This document shows, in pieces, positions 9,081 to 16,992 of a stretch of DNA of 50,891 nucleotides. Position 1 is the stretch's first letter. Each line of letters starts with the position of its first letter. Below the pieces are notes generated by a model. The model was not told where the DNA came from, ran no database searches, and worked only from the letters and a program-made list of their open reading frames with translations. Location: the IMG/VR virus record IMGVR_UViG_3300006845_000021, positions 1-50,891 of that record; one strand, given 5' to 3'. The translations under genes and the position numbers were made by a program. The DNA is from a virus.

Positions 9081-9419
9081 ATGAAGTTTCGACTGTTTTC
9101 TATTGTTTCTGGCATTGTGGCTTCAGTGCTTACGATCGCTGGCGTCGCTGCTGCTTGCCCACCGCCTCCTTGTGAGGACGATTGCCAGCCACCTCCGCAG
9201 GAGTGTGAGTATCAGTGTGAGTCGACTACTACGACTAGCACTACTGAGCAGCTCCCACCGCCACCTGATGTGTCAACGACTACCACTTCTACTACGCCAC
9301 CTCCACCCGTTGTTCCCACGCCCGTTGTGATCGAGATTCCTGTTCCACAACCTCGCGTCGAAGTGACCTTCGCTCCTGCAGCCACTCCTGTGAGATCACA
9401 GCCACGGGTCACGGGCTGA
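9081..9419 (+). CDS. Secreted Pro/Thr-rich, Cys-containing protein
   Basis: The product has a signal peptide (residues 1-25, Lys/Arg then a hydrophobic core ending AAAC). A cluster of Cys and Pro (PPPPCEDDCQPPP) and Thr/Ser and Pro tracts follow, typical of wall-spanning linkers. AAGGA lies 8 bases ahead of ATG. A phage protein exported early through the host Sec system could sit in the cell envelope and affect lysis or superinfection. No catalytic domain is visible. Confidence 0.65.
   Translation: MKFRLFSIVSGIVASVLTIAGVAAACPPPPCEDDCQPPPQECEYQCESTTTTSTTEQLPPPPDVSTTTTSTTPPPPVVPTPVVIEIPVPQPRVEVTFAPAATPVRSQPRVTG
9385..9414 (+). repeat. Two-box dispersed repeat, copy 3
   Basis: CTCCTGTGAGA, then the spacer, then CACGGGTCACGG. 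It forms the last codons of the secreted-protein gene. Confidence 0.65.
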
Positions 9420-9453
9420 CTTGTAACATAAGCTAGGTAAGGAGGTCCCAAGG

Positions 9454-9639
9454 ATGGATCAACCCACTCCAGCGCCTACGAGGAAAGTTACTAGCGGTGG
9501 TCTGGCCGGTGCTTTGTCAATCTTAGTGATTTGGTTGATTAACACCGTGGTTGGTAAAGAAGTGCCTCCAGAGGTAGCTTCGTCTTTCACTGTAGTGCTA
9601 ACGTTTATTGTAGCCTACTTAGTGCCTGAGAGGGCGTAG
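9454..9639 (+). CDS. Holin-like small membrane protein
   Basis: The 61-residue protein has two hydrophobic segments (about 17-33 and 42-57) joined by a short polar turn with EVPPEVA, and ends PERA. This is the layout of small two-helix holins of actinophages and prophages. A near-perfect AAGGAGG lies upstream of ATG. It is the last rightward gene, and its 3' end overlaps the leftward resolvase gene by 21 bases. Confidence 0.7.
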   Translation: MDQPTPAPTRKVTSGGLAGALSILVIWLINTVVGKEVPPEVASSFTVVLTFIVAYLVPERA

Positions 9640-10143
9640 ATAGTCTTTACGTCCTAAGCCATTTTTTTCATCGACAATGAAATGCAGCATATGGCGAGTC
9701 GCATCGTTGTGGTGTGGCTCGCCAGCTGTATATATCCCCAACTTTGCTAGAGCAGGGTCCTTACACCACTCAATGCTAAGGATCGAAGGCTGTTGAAGTA
9801 TGAATGGCTTCTTACGCAATTGACACCACAACTTTAGGACACCAATGTACTCTCTAGAGATCAGTTCGATTCCAGGCATCTGTACGCCGTCGAGCTTCCT
9901 AATCTGGTAGTTAAAAGCCTCACACACTACGATCTTGGGGTCTTCTACAGCAAGCATGTTGTACAGCTTGTCGTGGTGTTCATCCGGACCGATCTGTCCT
10001 CCGGCCCAATGGCGTTCGCCCTCTGAAGTATGTCGCTCTGTGAACGATCTCTTAGCCTCTGCGTAAACAAAGTGCTTACACCATCCTGTAGTCTTGCCAG
10101 GATCGAACGACATCACCTTGACAGGCAGTGCTTGACCAGTCAT
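9619..10143 (-). CDS. RuvC-like Holliday junction resolvase
   Basis: The 174-residue protein carries the RNase H-fold signature of phage RuvC-like nucleases: an early Asp in SFDPGKTTGW, a Glu in IVVCEAFNY, and a C-terminal Asp in HHNDATRH. These would bind two metal ions and cut branched DNA before packaging. The gene ends the leftward arm after HNH and polymerase genes. It overlaps the convergent holin-like gene with no terminator between them. Confidence 0.8.
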   Translation of the reverse strand: MTGQALPVKVMSFDPGKTTGWCKHFVYAEAKRSFTERHTSEGERHWAGGQIGPDEHHDKLYNMLAVEDPKIVVCEAFNYQIRKLDGVQMPGIELISREYIGVLKLWCQLRKKPFILQQPSILSIEWCKDPALAKLGIYTAGEPHHNDATRHMLHFIVDEKNGLGRKDYLRPLRH

Positions 10144-10334
10144 CTTCCAACATACCCACTTAAAGGAAATAGGTTACTGAACGCTTCCACTCTATTCTCC
10201 TTACATGAAATGCAGCAAGGAGAAGCCATATCGTACTCTAGGTCATCTTTCCCATAGTCACGTCGACGTACTCCGTAGGCCTCCATTGGTTTGTCTTGCC
10301 CACATCTAACACAACGCCGTGTGGGTGGTCTCAT
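10140..10334 (-). CDS. Small zinc-finger protein
   Basis: The 64-residue protein has two Cys pairs (CVRC near residue 8 and CISC near residue 41) that should bind one zinc, with basic residues between. GAAAGGA precedes ATG. The layout resembles Zn-ribbon parts of phage HNH or endonuclease VII-like proteins, but no catalytic residues are clear. Its stop overlaps the resolvase start (ATGA). Confidence 0.6.
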   Translation of the reverse strand: MRPPTRRCVRCGQDKPMEAYGVRRRDYGKDDLEYDMASPCCISCKENRVEAFSNLFPLSGYVGR

Positions 10335-10466
10335 TTTGAGAGATCCTTTCTTTTATAAACTTACGTGAACTAAAGTTTAAAATGAAGTTAAATCCCCAAG
10401 CCCGTTATTACGCGGAGATCTTTTGAGCTTAAAGAACTATGAAGAACTATGTTCAAATTACTGTTC
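10335..10466 (-). promoter_or_regulatory. Gap with short direct repeats
   Basis: This 132-base gap holds two adjacent copies of AAGAACTATG near 10432-10451 and an AT-rich stretch near 10355-10395. It could carry a local promoter for the zinc-finger and resolvase genes, but no convincing -35/-10 pair was seen. Confidence 0.25.
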
Positions 10467-10772
10467 CTAGTGATCACTAGCTTCTAGCTCACTGAGCTCT
10501 TGTTGTAGTATTTTGATTTGTTCTCTAATCTTTTCTGCCCTTTGTTTACGACCGTTTCTCTTGGGAACTATCAATAGATTCTCTGAGTTAAAGTTGGTGC
10601 GGTCACCGTCTTGAAAGACGACACGCTCCATGCTAGTGTCAAGAGGCCTTCCTAGTTTCTGCTCAGCAATGATATGGTGTTTTAGGCGCCACTCACCGAT
10701 TGCAGTTTTGACTCTAACGTAGCCTTGAGGAGTTAGTTCTTCATGGTTGAGAGGCTTGGCTTCCCTTCCCAA
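10467..10772 (-). CDS. HNH-family endonuclease
   Basis: The 101-residue protein has the HNH_3-like core WRLKHHIIAEQKLGRPL, then VVFQDGDRTNFNSENL: a double His, a central Asp/Asn and a final Asn in a beta-beta-alpha metal fold. The C-terminal third is a basic helix. Free-standing HNH proteins in phages act in homing or packaging; being far from the terminase favours homing or a repair role. Confidence 0.75.
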   Translation of the reverse strand: MGREAKPLNHEELTPQGYVRVKTAIGEWRLKHHIIAEQKLGRPLDTSMERVVFQDGDRTNFNSENLLIVPKRNGRKQRAEKIREQIKILQQELSELEASDH

Positions 10773-10774
10773 AG

Positions 10775-11068
10775 TTATATTCCTTCGTGGTAAGCGTCAT
10801 GGATAGACTCTAGCACGTATGGAACCATGCTCTTTGGAATAGCTAGTCGTACAACTGTTTGGATCCCCTGGTCGTTCTCATCTACTATTGGTGAACCTTC
10901 TGGACTCATGAGTTGTCCTACAGCAGCTAGTTCAACAACATCTGTGATACCTTCTACACCATTCTCAAGGGTGCCCATAAACGCTCCTGGAACAACACTA
11001 GCACCTAGCATATAGACAATGCTAGTACGGCCAGCGTTAGCGTTAAGCATGTCACCTAAGTCACCCAT
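10775..11068 (-). CDS. Hypothetical protein downstream of DNA polymerase
   Basis: The 97-residue protein has alternating beta and helical stretches and no recognised motif. Its start touches the stop of the polymerase gene, so it is probably co-translated with it. A replication accessory role is a guess from position only. Confidence 0.6.
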   Translation of the reverse strand: MGDLGDMLNANAGRTSIVYMLGASVVPGAFMGTLENGVEGITDVVELAAVGQLMSPEGSPIVDENDQGIQTVVRLAIPKSMVPYVLESIHDAYHEGI

Positions 11069-13410
11069 TATAGTTCTTGCTCCTTAAGGGTTCCCCAAGA
11101 ATCACCAACTGAGATGTCCACTGGGAATGGTACGAAGTCACTAAACTCTTCTGTAGCTGTTCGACTCATCACGTCCCGCATTGTAGCAGCGACCATATCA
11201 CGATCGCGTATGCTACACTCAACAAGAATGGAGTCATGCACCGGAATGCGTACTCGAGGTGCGTGTACACTATCGCCAAAGGACTGTCGAAGACGAACCA
11301 ACGCAGAAAGGCAGATGTCATTCGCTGTGCTTTGCGGTAGGAAGCTGAGAGCTTCTTTCTCAACGTCCTTCTTGTTGTCTCTAGTAATGAGCCAGAAGCG
11401 TCTCTTACGTCCAAAATGTGTTTGCAAACCCTGTCCACTACTGAAGACAGTTTTCTTAACATCCTCTCTCCACCTCACTGTATCTGGGATCAATTGAAAG
11501 AAGCCATCTACGAATCGCTGAGCCTCTGCCTGTGAGATACGAAACTCGGCCGCGAGTGATGCAGCTTCTCTACCATAGGCTAATCCGAAGACAACCGCTT
11601 TTGCTCTGACTCGTTGATCTTTTGTCCAACCTTTTCCATAGAACCTCTCTGCAACTTCTCCATGGATGTCCCTGGACGAATCGGAGAGGGCACCTCTGAA
11701 ATATTCATCCTTTGCGTAGCACGCGATAACTCGTAGTTCAGCCTGCGCGTAGTCCCCCTGAACAAAGATATTCCCATCTTCTGGGACAAAGAGCCTCCGG
11801 ATTGAGGACTCGCGCGGTACATTTTGAAGGTTCGGATTTCTACACGCCAGCCGGCCACTAACCGAACCGTGAAGCAAGTATGTCGGATATACCCTGTCTT
11901 CGAGTAGACGCTTTCGAGTACCCTTGACGTACGTCCCATACAGCTTCTGTTCTCTGCGGTGTTTCAACATGAGCCGTAGGAACTCATGCCTGCGTGTGTT
12001 AGGTCTTGACTTTTCAAACAACAGTTGAAGTAGCTCTGCCTCAGTTGTAGTAGCTCGGATACCCAACTCAGACATTACTTCTAAGACTTGCTTCGGCGAC
12101 CTTGGGTTGAAATGCCTCTGAGCAACCCTAGATAGCTGGTTTTCGAGAGCATCAAGAGTGTCGATATACTCGTCTGTAAGAACGTCCAGATGGTCGGGAT
12201 CAACTGCCACTCCATCAAGCTCTGCGTAGATGAGTTCGTTGCTGTAGGTGACCAGTCGATCGTGAACTTCTCTGAGTCCGTCTTTGTTAAGTCGCTGTCG
12301 AAGCTGATCCCACAAATTGTAGGTGAGAGCTGCGTCGAAGGCGTTGTATCGATACAATACGGGTTTGGGTATGACAGAATAGCTATCACCTTTAGTAAGG
12401 TATCTCTTGATGTCAGATGCATAGTCAGGAGCTCCAAGAACTTCAGAAGCGAGTCCTTTGAGTCCATGTTGTCCAGGTCTCTCATCAAGCACGTATGACC
12501 CAAGCATCGTGTCTGCGTACAATCGAGGTTGAGTAATGTATCCAAGACGCATGAGGACTTGCAAATCGAACTTTCCATTATGACAAATCACCCTCTTAGA
12601 GTTTAGGACTCTTGTGAGAGTCTCACGCACTCCTCTGTCTCGTAGCGCTCGGCCTCCAATAACAGCTGCCTTGTTAGGTGCGAAACCGATCCCCACGCAC
12701 AGCAGTTGGTTAGGGTGAGTGAAGGACTGATCCTTGTCAACACCGACTTCGATGTCGACTGTGATTGGTCCTTCCTTCTCAAGGATTGCTCCGAGAGCAA
12801 GAGTTGCTTGGTCAGGTTCGTCGAAGACAGCATACTTAGGCGGTTCCCACTTGATGAAGGTTTTGCTCTTTATCTTCCCGACGTCACGTACGAGCGATGG
12901 AAACGAATCACTCGAGCGTAGGCATGCTGCCGGATGTACTGTTGCAATGAATCTCGTGTTAGGGTAGTCCAATAAGGTTCGAGGAGGACCTTGGCGCACC
13001 CGCGTGATCGGCTCACGAGTTTCCAGGACAGCTTCCTTGGCAGTGTTCCCAAGTAGGAGCACAGTCTCTCTGCCTTGTAGTTCGTGACGTAGTCTCGGAG
13101 CACACGCTCTAGTGACTTCTTTGGTGGGTGCCACCGAAGTCTGGCCACGTACAAAGGGCGGATGACACGCAGCAACGTTGGTGAATCTAACTTCATTACG
13201 GTCAAGTCCATGATGAGCCAAAACCTTATCCAGAAGCTTACCAGATGCTCCAACGAATGGCGTTCCAGCTTCAGCTTCTTGGGCCCCAGGTGCCTCCCCG
13301 ATGACAAGTAGACTAGCGTCTTCCGGTCCTGATTCACCAGCATAAGTACTATGCTCCTTCCAAGGACATTCCTCACATCTTGCTAATGGGTGTTTACGCT
13401 CAGTTGACAA
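11068..13410 (-). CDS. DNA polymerase I with N-terminal family-4 uracil-DNA glycosylase domain
   Basis: This is the 780-residue replicative polymerase. Residues 1-190 form a family-4-type UDG domain: Cys 12, 15, 82 and 103 placed as 4Fe-4S ligands, GEAPG at 38-42, and HPA at 159-161. A 3'-5' exonuclease follows with DIE at 219-221, CHNGKFD at 276-282 and YNAFD at 355-359. The family A polymerase domain has motif A DYAQAELR at 553-560, motif B KAVVFGLAYG at about 604-613, and HDS at 725-727. Phe sits at the position that governs dye-terminator use. Bacillus phage SPO1 polymerase also has a UDG-like N-terminus. Here the cysteines and active-site loop look intact. Confidence 0.93.
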   Translation of the reverse strand: MSTERKHPLARCEECPWKEHSTYAGESGPEDASLLVIGEAPGAQEAEAGTPFVGASGKLLDKVLAHHGLDRNEVRFTNVAACHPPFVRGQTSVAPTKEVTRACAPRLRHELQGRETVLLLGNTAKEAVLETREPITRVRQGPPRTLLDYPNTRFIATVHPAACLRSSDSFPSLVRDVGKIKSKTFIKWEPPKYAVFDEPDQATLALGAILEKEGPITVDIEVGVDKDQSFTHPNQLLCVGIGFAPNKAAVIGGRALRDRGVRETLTRVLNSKRVICHNGKFDLQVLMRLGYITQPRLYADTMLGSYVLDERPGQHGLKGLASEVLGAPDYASDIKRYLTKGDSYSVIPKPVLYRYNAFDAALTYNLWDQLRQRLNKDGLREVHDRLVTYSNELIYAELDGVAVDPDHLDVLTDEYIDTLDALENQLSRVAQRHFNPRSPKQVLEVMSELGIRATTTEAELLQLLFEKSRPNTRRHEFLRLMLKHRREQKLYGTYVKGTRKRLLEDRVYPTYLLHGSVSGRLACRNPNLQNVPRESSIRRLFVPEDGNIFVQGDYAQAELRVIACYAKDEYFRGALSDSSRDIHGEVAERFYGKGWTKDQRVRAKAVVFGLAYGREAASLAAEFRISQAEAQRFVDGFFQLIPDTVRWREDVKKTVFSSGQGLQTHFGRKRRFWLITRDNKKDVEKEALSFLPQSTANDICLSALVRLRQSFGDSVHAPRVRIPVHDSILVECSIRDRDMVAATMRDVMSRTATEEFSDFVPFPVDISVGDSWGTLKEQEL
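11527..11555 (+). repeat. Two-box dispersed repeat, copy 4
   Basis: GCCTGTGAGAT, then the spacer, then CTCGGCCGCGAG. It is antisense inside the polymerase gene at codons for about residues 619-628. Confidence 0.5.
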
Positions 13411-13648
13411 TGTGAGCCTCCAACATTGCTAACACTCGAGCTTTGTGTCTACCATTCAAGTGTTGACCACAGTAAACTACTTGGTCACGTTTGAATTTAC
13501 GTCCTGATAGCACCGCTACAGTGTTGTGATAATTGTCAGTACAAACAAAGAGTACAGACTGCGAGTGGGGTCGTAAACCAAGTTCCTCACATTTACTCGC
13601 GAACTCTTTGTAATCAAAAGCTACTACAACTTTCTGATCATACGGCAT
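13400..13648 (-). CDS. Small protein paralogous to the 14408-14647 product
   Basis: From ATG 13648, which has GGAG upstream and overlaps the DpdA stop by 11 bases, the product is about 82 residues. It aligns by eye with the gene on the other side of dpdA: VVVAFDYKEFASKCEELGLRP against VVIAQNWNAFDYWCSRNGISP, followed by LSGRKFKRDQVVYCG against LSGKDLTGARVVKVG. The pair flanks the DNA transglycosylase. Function unknown; a DpdA partner or a base-modification sensor is possible. Confidence 0.65.
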   Translation of the reverse strand: MPYDQKVVVAFDYKEFASKCEELGLRPHSQSVLFVCTDNYHNTVAVLSGRKFKRDQVVYCGQHLNGRHKARVLAMLEAHIVN

Positions 13649-14408
13649 CAGCCCACTCCGCATACGTTGCACAGTTGTCGACAACCAGACTATAATTTTC
13701 TATCTTAGGTGTCCACTCAAAGAAGTTCTCATGCCTACCCATGTACCGTAAGATGTTGTCAGGGTCAGTAATTTGCTCTAGTGAAATACCTGCAATAGCA
13801 AAGTCAATAGGCATACAGGTATCGATACTACGTACCTTCAACTTACGAAGCTTCAACACCTCTAACGGATCTTGAGTTGCTCCAAGACAGTGAATAGCTT
13901 TACCTGTGGAAGTAATCACATCTTGAAATGCTTCGATCATTTGTACACGTGTATCTTTACCTAACTGTTGCAAGCAGCGAGGGAAACCAATTGTAGTAAT
14001 CCACGGAAGCTTGATATACAATGCGAGACAGTCCTTCAACTCCTCAACCGTCTTGCCTTGCACTACACCCATGTAACTAAACAAGTCGGCATGCTGTGCG
14101 GCGTAGAAAGCAAAGCTTGCAACCTTACCTGCAGTACTTTGTGCGTCACCCATAACATCAGGAACTACGATCTCATTTACTTGGAACTCAAAAGCAAGCT
14201 TAATGAGGTCCGCATCTTCTAACTGCCAATACTCCGCAGCACCGTTATCGAGGATCTTAAAAGTGTTGTCGTGATAAGCAGTCTTGTAGAACTCTCGGTA
14301 CATTTTATTGTCTACTTGCTCAGGCAGGATCATATGGTATGGTCGCCAGAACTCGTAGTCGTACATATCTTCTAGGAGCCCAATCGGTGTGATGAAAGCT
14401 ACATCCAT
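13638..14408 (-). CDS. dpdA: DpdA-like DNA 7-deazaguanine transglycosylase
   Basis: A 256-residue TIM-barrel enzyme of the tRNA-guanine transglycosylase superfamily. DpdA swaps guanine in DNA for preQ0 or a derivative. Superfamily landmarks: DNGAAE at 54-59, PDVMGD at 83-88 (likely catalytic Asp region), VVQG at 115-118, HCLG at 173-176, and SIDTCMP at 194-200. It lacks the zinc site of bacterial Tgt and is shorter, as expected for phage DpdA. FolE, QueE, QueD and QueC lie just upstream in the same direction, which supports a DNA rather than a tRNA target. Confidence 0.87.
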   Translation of the reverse strand: MDVAFITPIGLLEDMYDYEFWRPYHMILPEQVDNKMYREFYKTAYHDNTFKILDNGAAEYWQLEDADLIKLAFEFQVNEIVVPDVMGDAQSTAGKVASFAFYAAQHADLFSYMGVVQGKTVEELKDCLALYIKLPWITTIGFPRCLQQLGKDTRVQMIEAFQDVITSTGKAIHCLGATQDPLEVLKLRKLKVRSIDTCMPIDFAIAGISLEQITDPDNILRYMGRHENFFEWTPKIENYSLVVDNCATYAEWADAV

Positions 14409-14647
14409 CAGAACGTTACTCCTCGCGCATTAAGTTCCTTCGTGAACGCACTCAAATTGAACTCATTAATAGTTCCTACTTTCACTACCCTCGCTCCTGT
14501 GAGATCTTTGCCAGACAGGCGATAACGGTCTGTATAACTAATCAAGGGTATAGCAGCTACTCGATCAGTAGGAGATATACCGTTCCTACTACACCAGTAG
14601 TCAAATGCGTTCCAGTTCTGGGCAATCACTACTGTAGGTACTTTCAT
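14408..14647 (-). CDS. Small protein paralogous to the 13400-13648 product
   Basis: The 79-residue product has the pattern VVIAQNWNAFDYWCSRNGISP, then LSGKDLTGARVVKVG, with conserved placement relative to the gene beyond dpdA. Similar small proteins with an LxG..VVxxG segment are common in actinophages and have no known role. Its start overlaps the Nmad1-domain gene (ATGA) and its end overlaps dpdA, so the three are coupled. Confidence 0.7.
   Translation of the reverse strand: MKVPTVVIAQNWNAFDYWCSRNGISPTDRVAAIPLISYTDRYRLSGKDLTGARVVKVGTINEFNLSAFTKELNARGVTF
14494..14520 (+). repeat. Two-box dispersed repeat, weak copy
   Basis: The first box CTCCTGTGAGAT is perfect, but the second box is only CAGACAGGCG. 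It is antisense inside a coding region and may be chance. Confidence 0.3.
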
Positions 14648-15303
14648 GATCTCTGCTGCTCAGCCTCTCGCATTGCCAGCCCGTAGGCTAACACACCGTA
14701 CACAGCGAGGTCGAGAAAGCTATCTAACACAGTCTCATTCTTAGGCGGTCGTCCTCGAAGATTGGTAATCCTATTGAACTTCCTACCAACCATTGACAAA
14801 CAATCTTCAAGTGCTGTATAGCCAGGCATGTTCATCATCTCTGCGTTCCTATCAAAGTTAGCAAAGAGATTACCTTGCGTAGCATAGTCAGCACGCTTCT
14901 TGCGGTTCATCTCAACCATAGGAATGATAAGTCTGTCAAATGGATCTGTAGGGTCTAGGTAGATCACATTTGCAATAGCTGGTACTTCTCCTGTACGGGC
15001 GACTCCTTCCTCAATGTTAGTGATGTCGAAATCAGTGACGAAGGTTGATTCGGCCTTCACTCGGATCTGAGCAATCACTTTACCGTCTGGCGGGATGACA
15101 GGAGGTTCGGGAAACATCGCAGCTGCACCGTCTCGACAATCTCCCTTAGCTGCACAGACTTCACCTCCTACTCCTAAGCTGTAGATTACATCAATGCGAT
15201 CACGACTGAAGTCACCTTCATCAAGCTTGATCTCTACAAGCTCACCGTCTAAGCTCTCAGCCATTATTGTCATCGATGGTGGAGACGTTGCAATTACACT
15301 CAT
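14644..15303 (-). CDS. Protein with C-terminal nucleotide-modification-associated domain 1 (Nmad1/DUF1599)
   Basis: Residues about 120-219 (FDRNAEMMNMPGYTALEDC, SMVGRKFNRI, GRPPKNETVLDSFLDLAVYG) match the pattern of the Nmad1 domain, known from gene contexts of modified-base metabolism. The N-terminal 120 residues are acidic, contain two Cys near residues 50-56, and are not recognised. GGAGGTTGTC precedes ATG. Its place between a MazG-like gene and dpdA suggests it handles the modified nucleotide or its precursor. Confidence 0.65.
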   Translation of the reverse strand: MSVIATSPPSMTIMAESLDGELVEIKLDEGDFSRDRIDVIYSLGVGGEVCAAKGDCRDGAAAMFPEPPVIPPDGKVIAQIRVKAESTFVTDFDITNIEEGVARTGEVPAIANVIYLDPTDPFDRLIIPMVEMNRKKRADYATQGNLFANFDRNAEMMNMPGYTALEDCLSMVGRKFNRITNLRGRPPKNETVLDSFLDLAVYGVLAYGLAMREAEQQRS

Positions 15304-15312
15304 GACAACCTC

Positions 15313-15726
15313 CTACTTATCGAACCCGTTGGTGTCTAGGATGTAAGGTTCCATCTCATAGACATCTTTAAGAACCTGTCCAGTATCTGGTGGTCTCCAA
15401 TTTAGGGGCTTCAGTTGCTTTCCATCGCTCCTCTTAGGACCTTGGGTCTTCTCCATGTTCGCCCTGTGCACTTCTTCGAAGAAGGGCTCTAAGTCAACTC
15501 CAATAGCAACAGCTGCACCATACACAACATACAATAGGTCACACATCTCTCTTATAACACCTGCGGAGTCGCGTGCCTTGATAGCTCCGTAAAGCTCTTC
15601 ATACTCTTCGAGGATTAAATCACATTGAAAGTTTTGTAGGTCCCTCCAATCAATGTCTGGATACTCAGGTCGACGTAGATTACAAGCCCTATGAAAGTCT
15701 CGCACTTGCTCTTGAGGTACATGCAT
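15313..15726 (-). CDS. MazG-like nucleotide pyrophosphohydrolase
   Basis: The 137-residue all-alpha protein carries the NTP-PPase signature: EEYEEL near residues 40-45, then REMCDLLYVVYG at about 80-90 for magnesium-diphosphate binding, and a third helix FFEEVHRANMEK. It would hydrolyse a nucleoside triphosphate to monophosphate plus pyrophosphate. Next to FolE and Nmad1-type genes it may trim host or non-preferred nucleotides. Confidence 0.8.
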   Translation of the reverse strand: MHVPQEQVRDFHRACNLRRPEYPDIDWRDLQNFQCDLILEEYEELYGAIKARDSAGVIREMCDLLYVVYGAAVAIGVDLEPFFEEVHRANMEKTQGPKRSDGKQLKPLNWRPPDTGQVLKDVYEMEPYILDTNGFDK

Positions 15727-15728
15727 AC

Positions 15729-16316
15729 TTAACCCTTTCCGATCAGTTGAAGGAACTCTGTGCGTGCTTGTCTGTTATGGTCAGCAAAGGCTCCAAGCAT
15801 GCAACTGGTAATAGTTCGAGCTCCAGAAACCTTCACACCTCGAGTGCTCATACACATATGGTCAGCTTCCATTACCACTGCCACGCCGATGGGGTGATCG
15901 TAACTCCTTTCACCTGGGCCAGCAAACGTTAATGCCTCGTTGATATAGTTTGCTACTTCTGTAGTAAGCTCCTCTTGAACTTGTAAGTCAGCTGCGTAGT
16001 GCTTAACTACCCTAGCCAACTTAGAGATGCCACAGATTCTACCCCTAGGTACATACCCTACGTGAGCAACTCCAACGAACGGAAGTAAGTGGTGAGCACA
16101 AACACTAACAAAAGGAATTGGACTAACAACAATCATCTCATCAGAGGTTGATCGGAAAGTCTTCCAGTTGATGTCACAAGGGGTGGTTAGCTCTTTCAGC
16201 ATACGAACGAACCTTGAAGGAGTCTCAGCTAGGTGCTGCTCAGCTCCATCAAAGTCACGCCCAGGAAATATAGCCTCGAGCGTCCTAGACATATAGTACT
16301 CGGGAGATTCAGACAC
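15729..16316 (-). CDS. folE: GTP cyclohydrolase I
   Basis: It converts GTP to 7,8-dihydroneopterin triphosphate, the first step to preQ0. The 195-residue sequence has the zinc/active-site motif CAHHLLPF, then ISKLARVV and VVMEADHMCMSTRGV, all standard for FolE. The GTG start overlaps the queE stop. It forms a run with queE, queD and queC in one transcription unit. Confidence 0.95.
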   Translation of the reverse strand: MSESPEYYMSRTLEAIFPGRDFDGAEQHLAETPSRFVRMLKELTTPCDINWKTFRSTSDEMIVVSPIPFVSVCAHHLLPFVGVAHVGYVPRGRICGISKLARVVKHYAADLQVQEELTTEVANYINEALTFAGPGERSYDHPIGVAVVMEADHMCMSTRGVKVSGARTITSCMLGAFADHNRQARTEFLQLIGKG

Positions 16317-16992
16317 CTCGAGCCTCCGCAGGCCAGATATGCTTATGTAGCTGGACGTTCAATCGCCAGTCGAGTTTGTTCTCTTCGATATAGTTCACAA
16401 TAACAACATCTTCAATCTTACCCCAAACACCTCCAACGAAGAACTGACAAATTGCTCCCTGGCTTCTTAGGAGATCATACGTAGCGTGTGACTCGAGCAA
16501 ATCAAATTCGTCTGCCACAGTGAATTTAACTGCATCTCTGATACACATCCTCAACACATTAGCCTTACGTGCTTCATGTTGCTGCGTCGTAAGACGTTCT
16601 CCTGATCCCTTAACTTTCCAATCCAAAATGTAATCAATGTTCGCTGTCATTGGCAACAAGAACGTACCATTAGTGAAGCACTCAATAGAGTAACCGTTCT
16701 GCTTAACTACTAGACAAAACTCCTCGAGTGCTTCATTATTCTGAAGGAACGGTTCCCCTCCTGTGAGAGTAATAGCACGGGGCCATTCTTCCAACATCTC
16801 ATAGAGTTCACTCGGTGTTAGTTTTTGAGACTCGTGTCTCCAGATCGCGGGATCAATAGCATGTGGAGTATCGCAAGGCCAACCAGGACACCTAAGGTTG
16901 CACCCAGCAAAGCGAACGAACTGCGTCGGCAGTCCGACATTAGGCCCTTCTCCTTGAATCGAAGTGTACAGCTCACTTAGCCTTAGTACCAT
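16309..16992 (-). CDS. queE: 7-carboxy-7-deazaguanine synthase (radical SAM)
   Basis: This 227-residue enzyme rearranges CPH4 to CDG. The N-terminal SIQGEGP and FAGCNLRCPGWPCDT segments give a CX3CX4C cysteine set for the 4Fe-4S cluster, a slightly expanded spacing. ITLTGGEPF is the SAM-binding motif, and DWKVKGSGE is typical of QueE. The start has AGG ahead and overlaps the upstream small gene by 20 bases. Confidence 0.94.
   Translation of the reverse strand: MVLRLSELYTSIQGEGPNVGLPTQFVRFAGCNLRCPGWPCDTPHAIDPAIWRHESQKLTPSELYEMLEEWPRAITLTGGEPFLQNNEALEEFCLVVKQNGYSIECFTNGTFLLPMTANIDYILDWKVKGSGERLTTQQHEARKANVLRMCIRDAVKFTVADEFDLLESHATYDLLRSQGAICQFFVGGVWGKIEDVVIVNYIEENKLDWRLNVQLHKHIWPAEARGV
16758..16784 (+). 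repeat. Two-box dispersed repeat, copy 5
   Basis: CTCCTGTGAGA, then the spacer, then CACGGGGCC, antisense within queE over the codons for the conserved TGGEP motif. Coding constraint explains part of the match. Confidence 0.45.
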
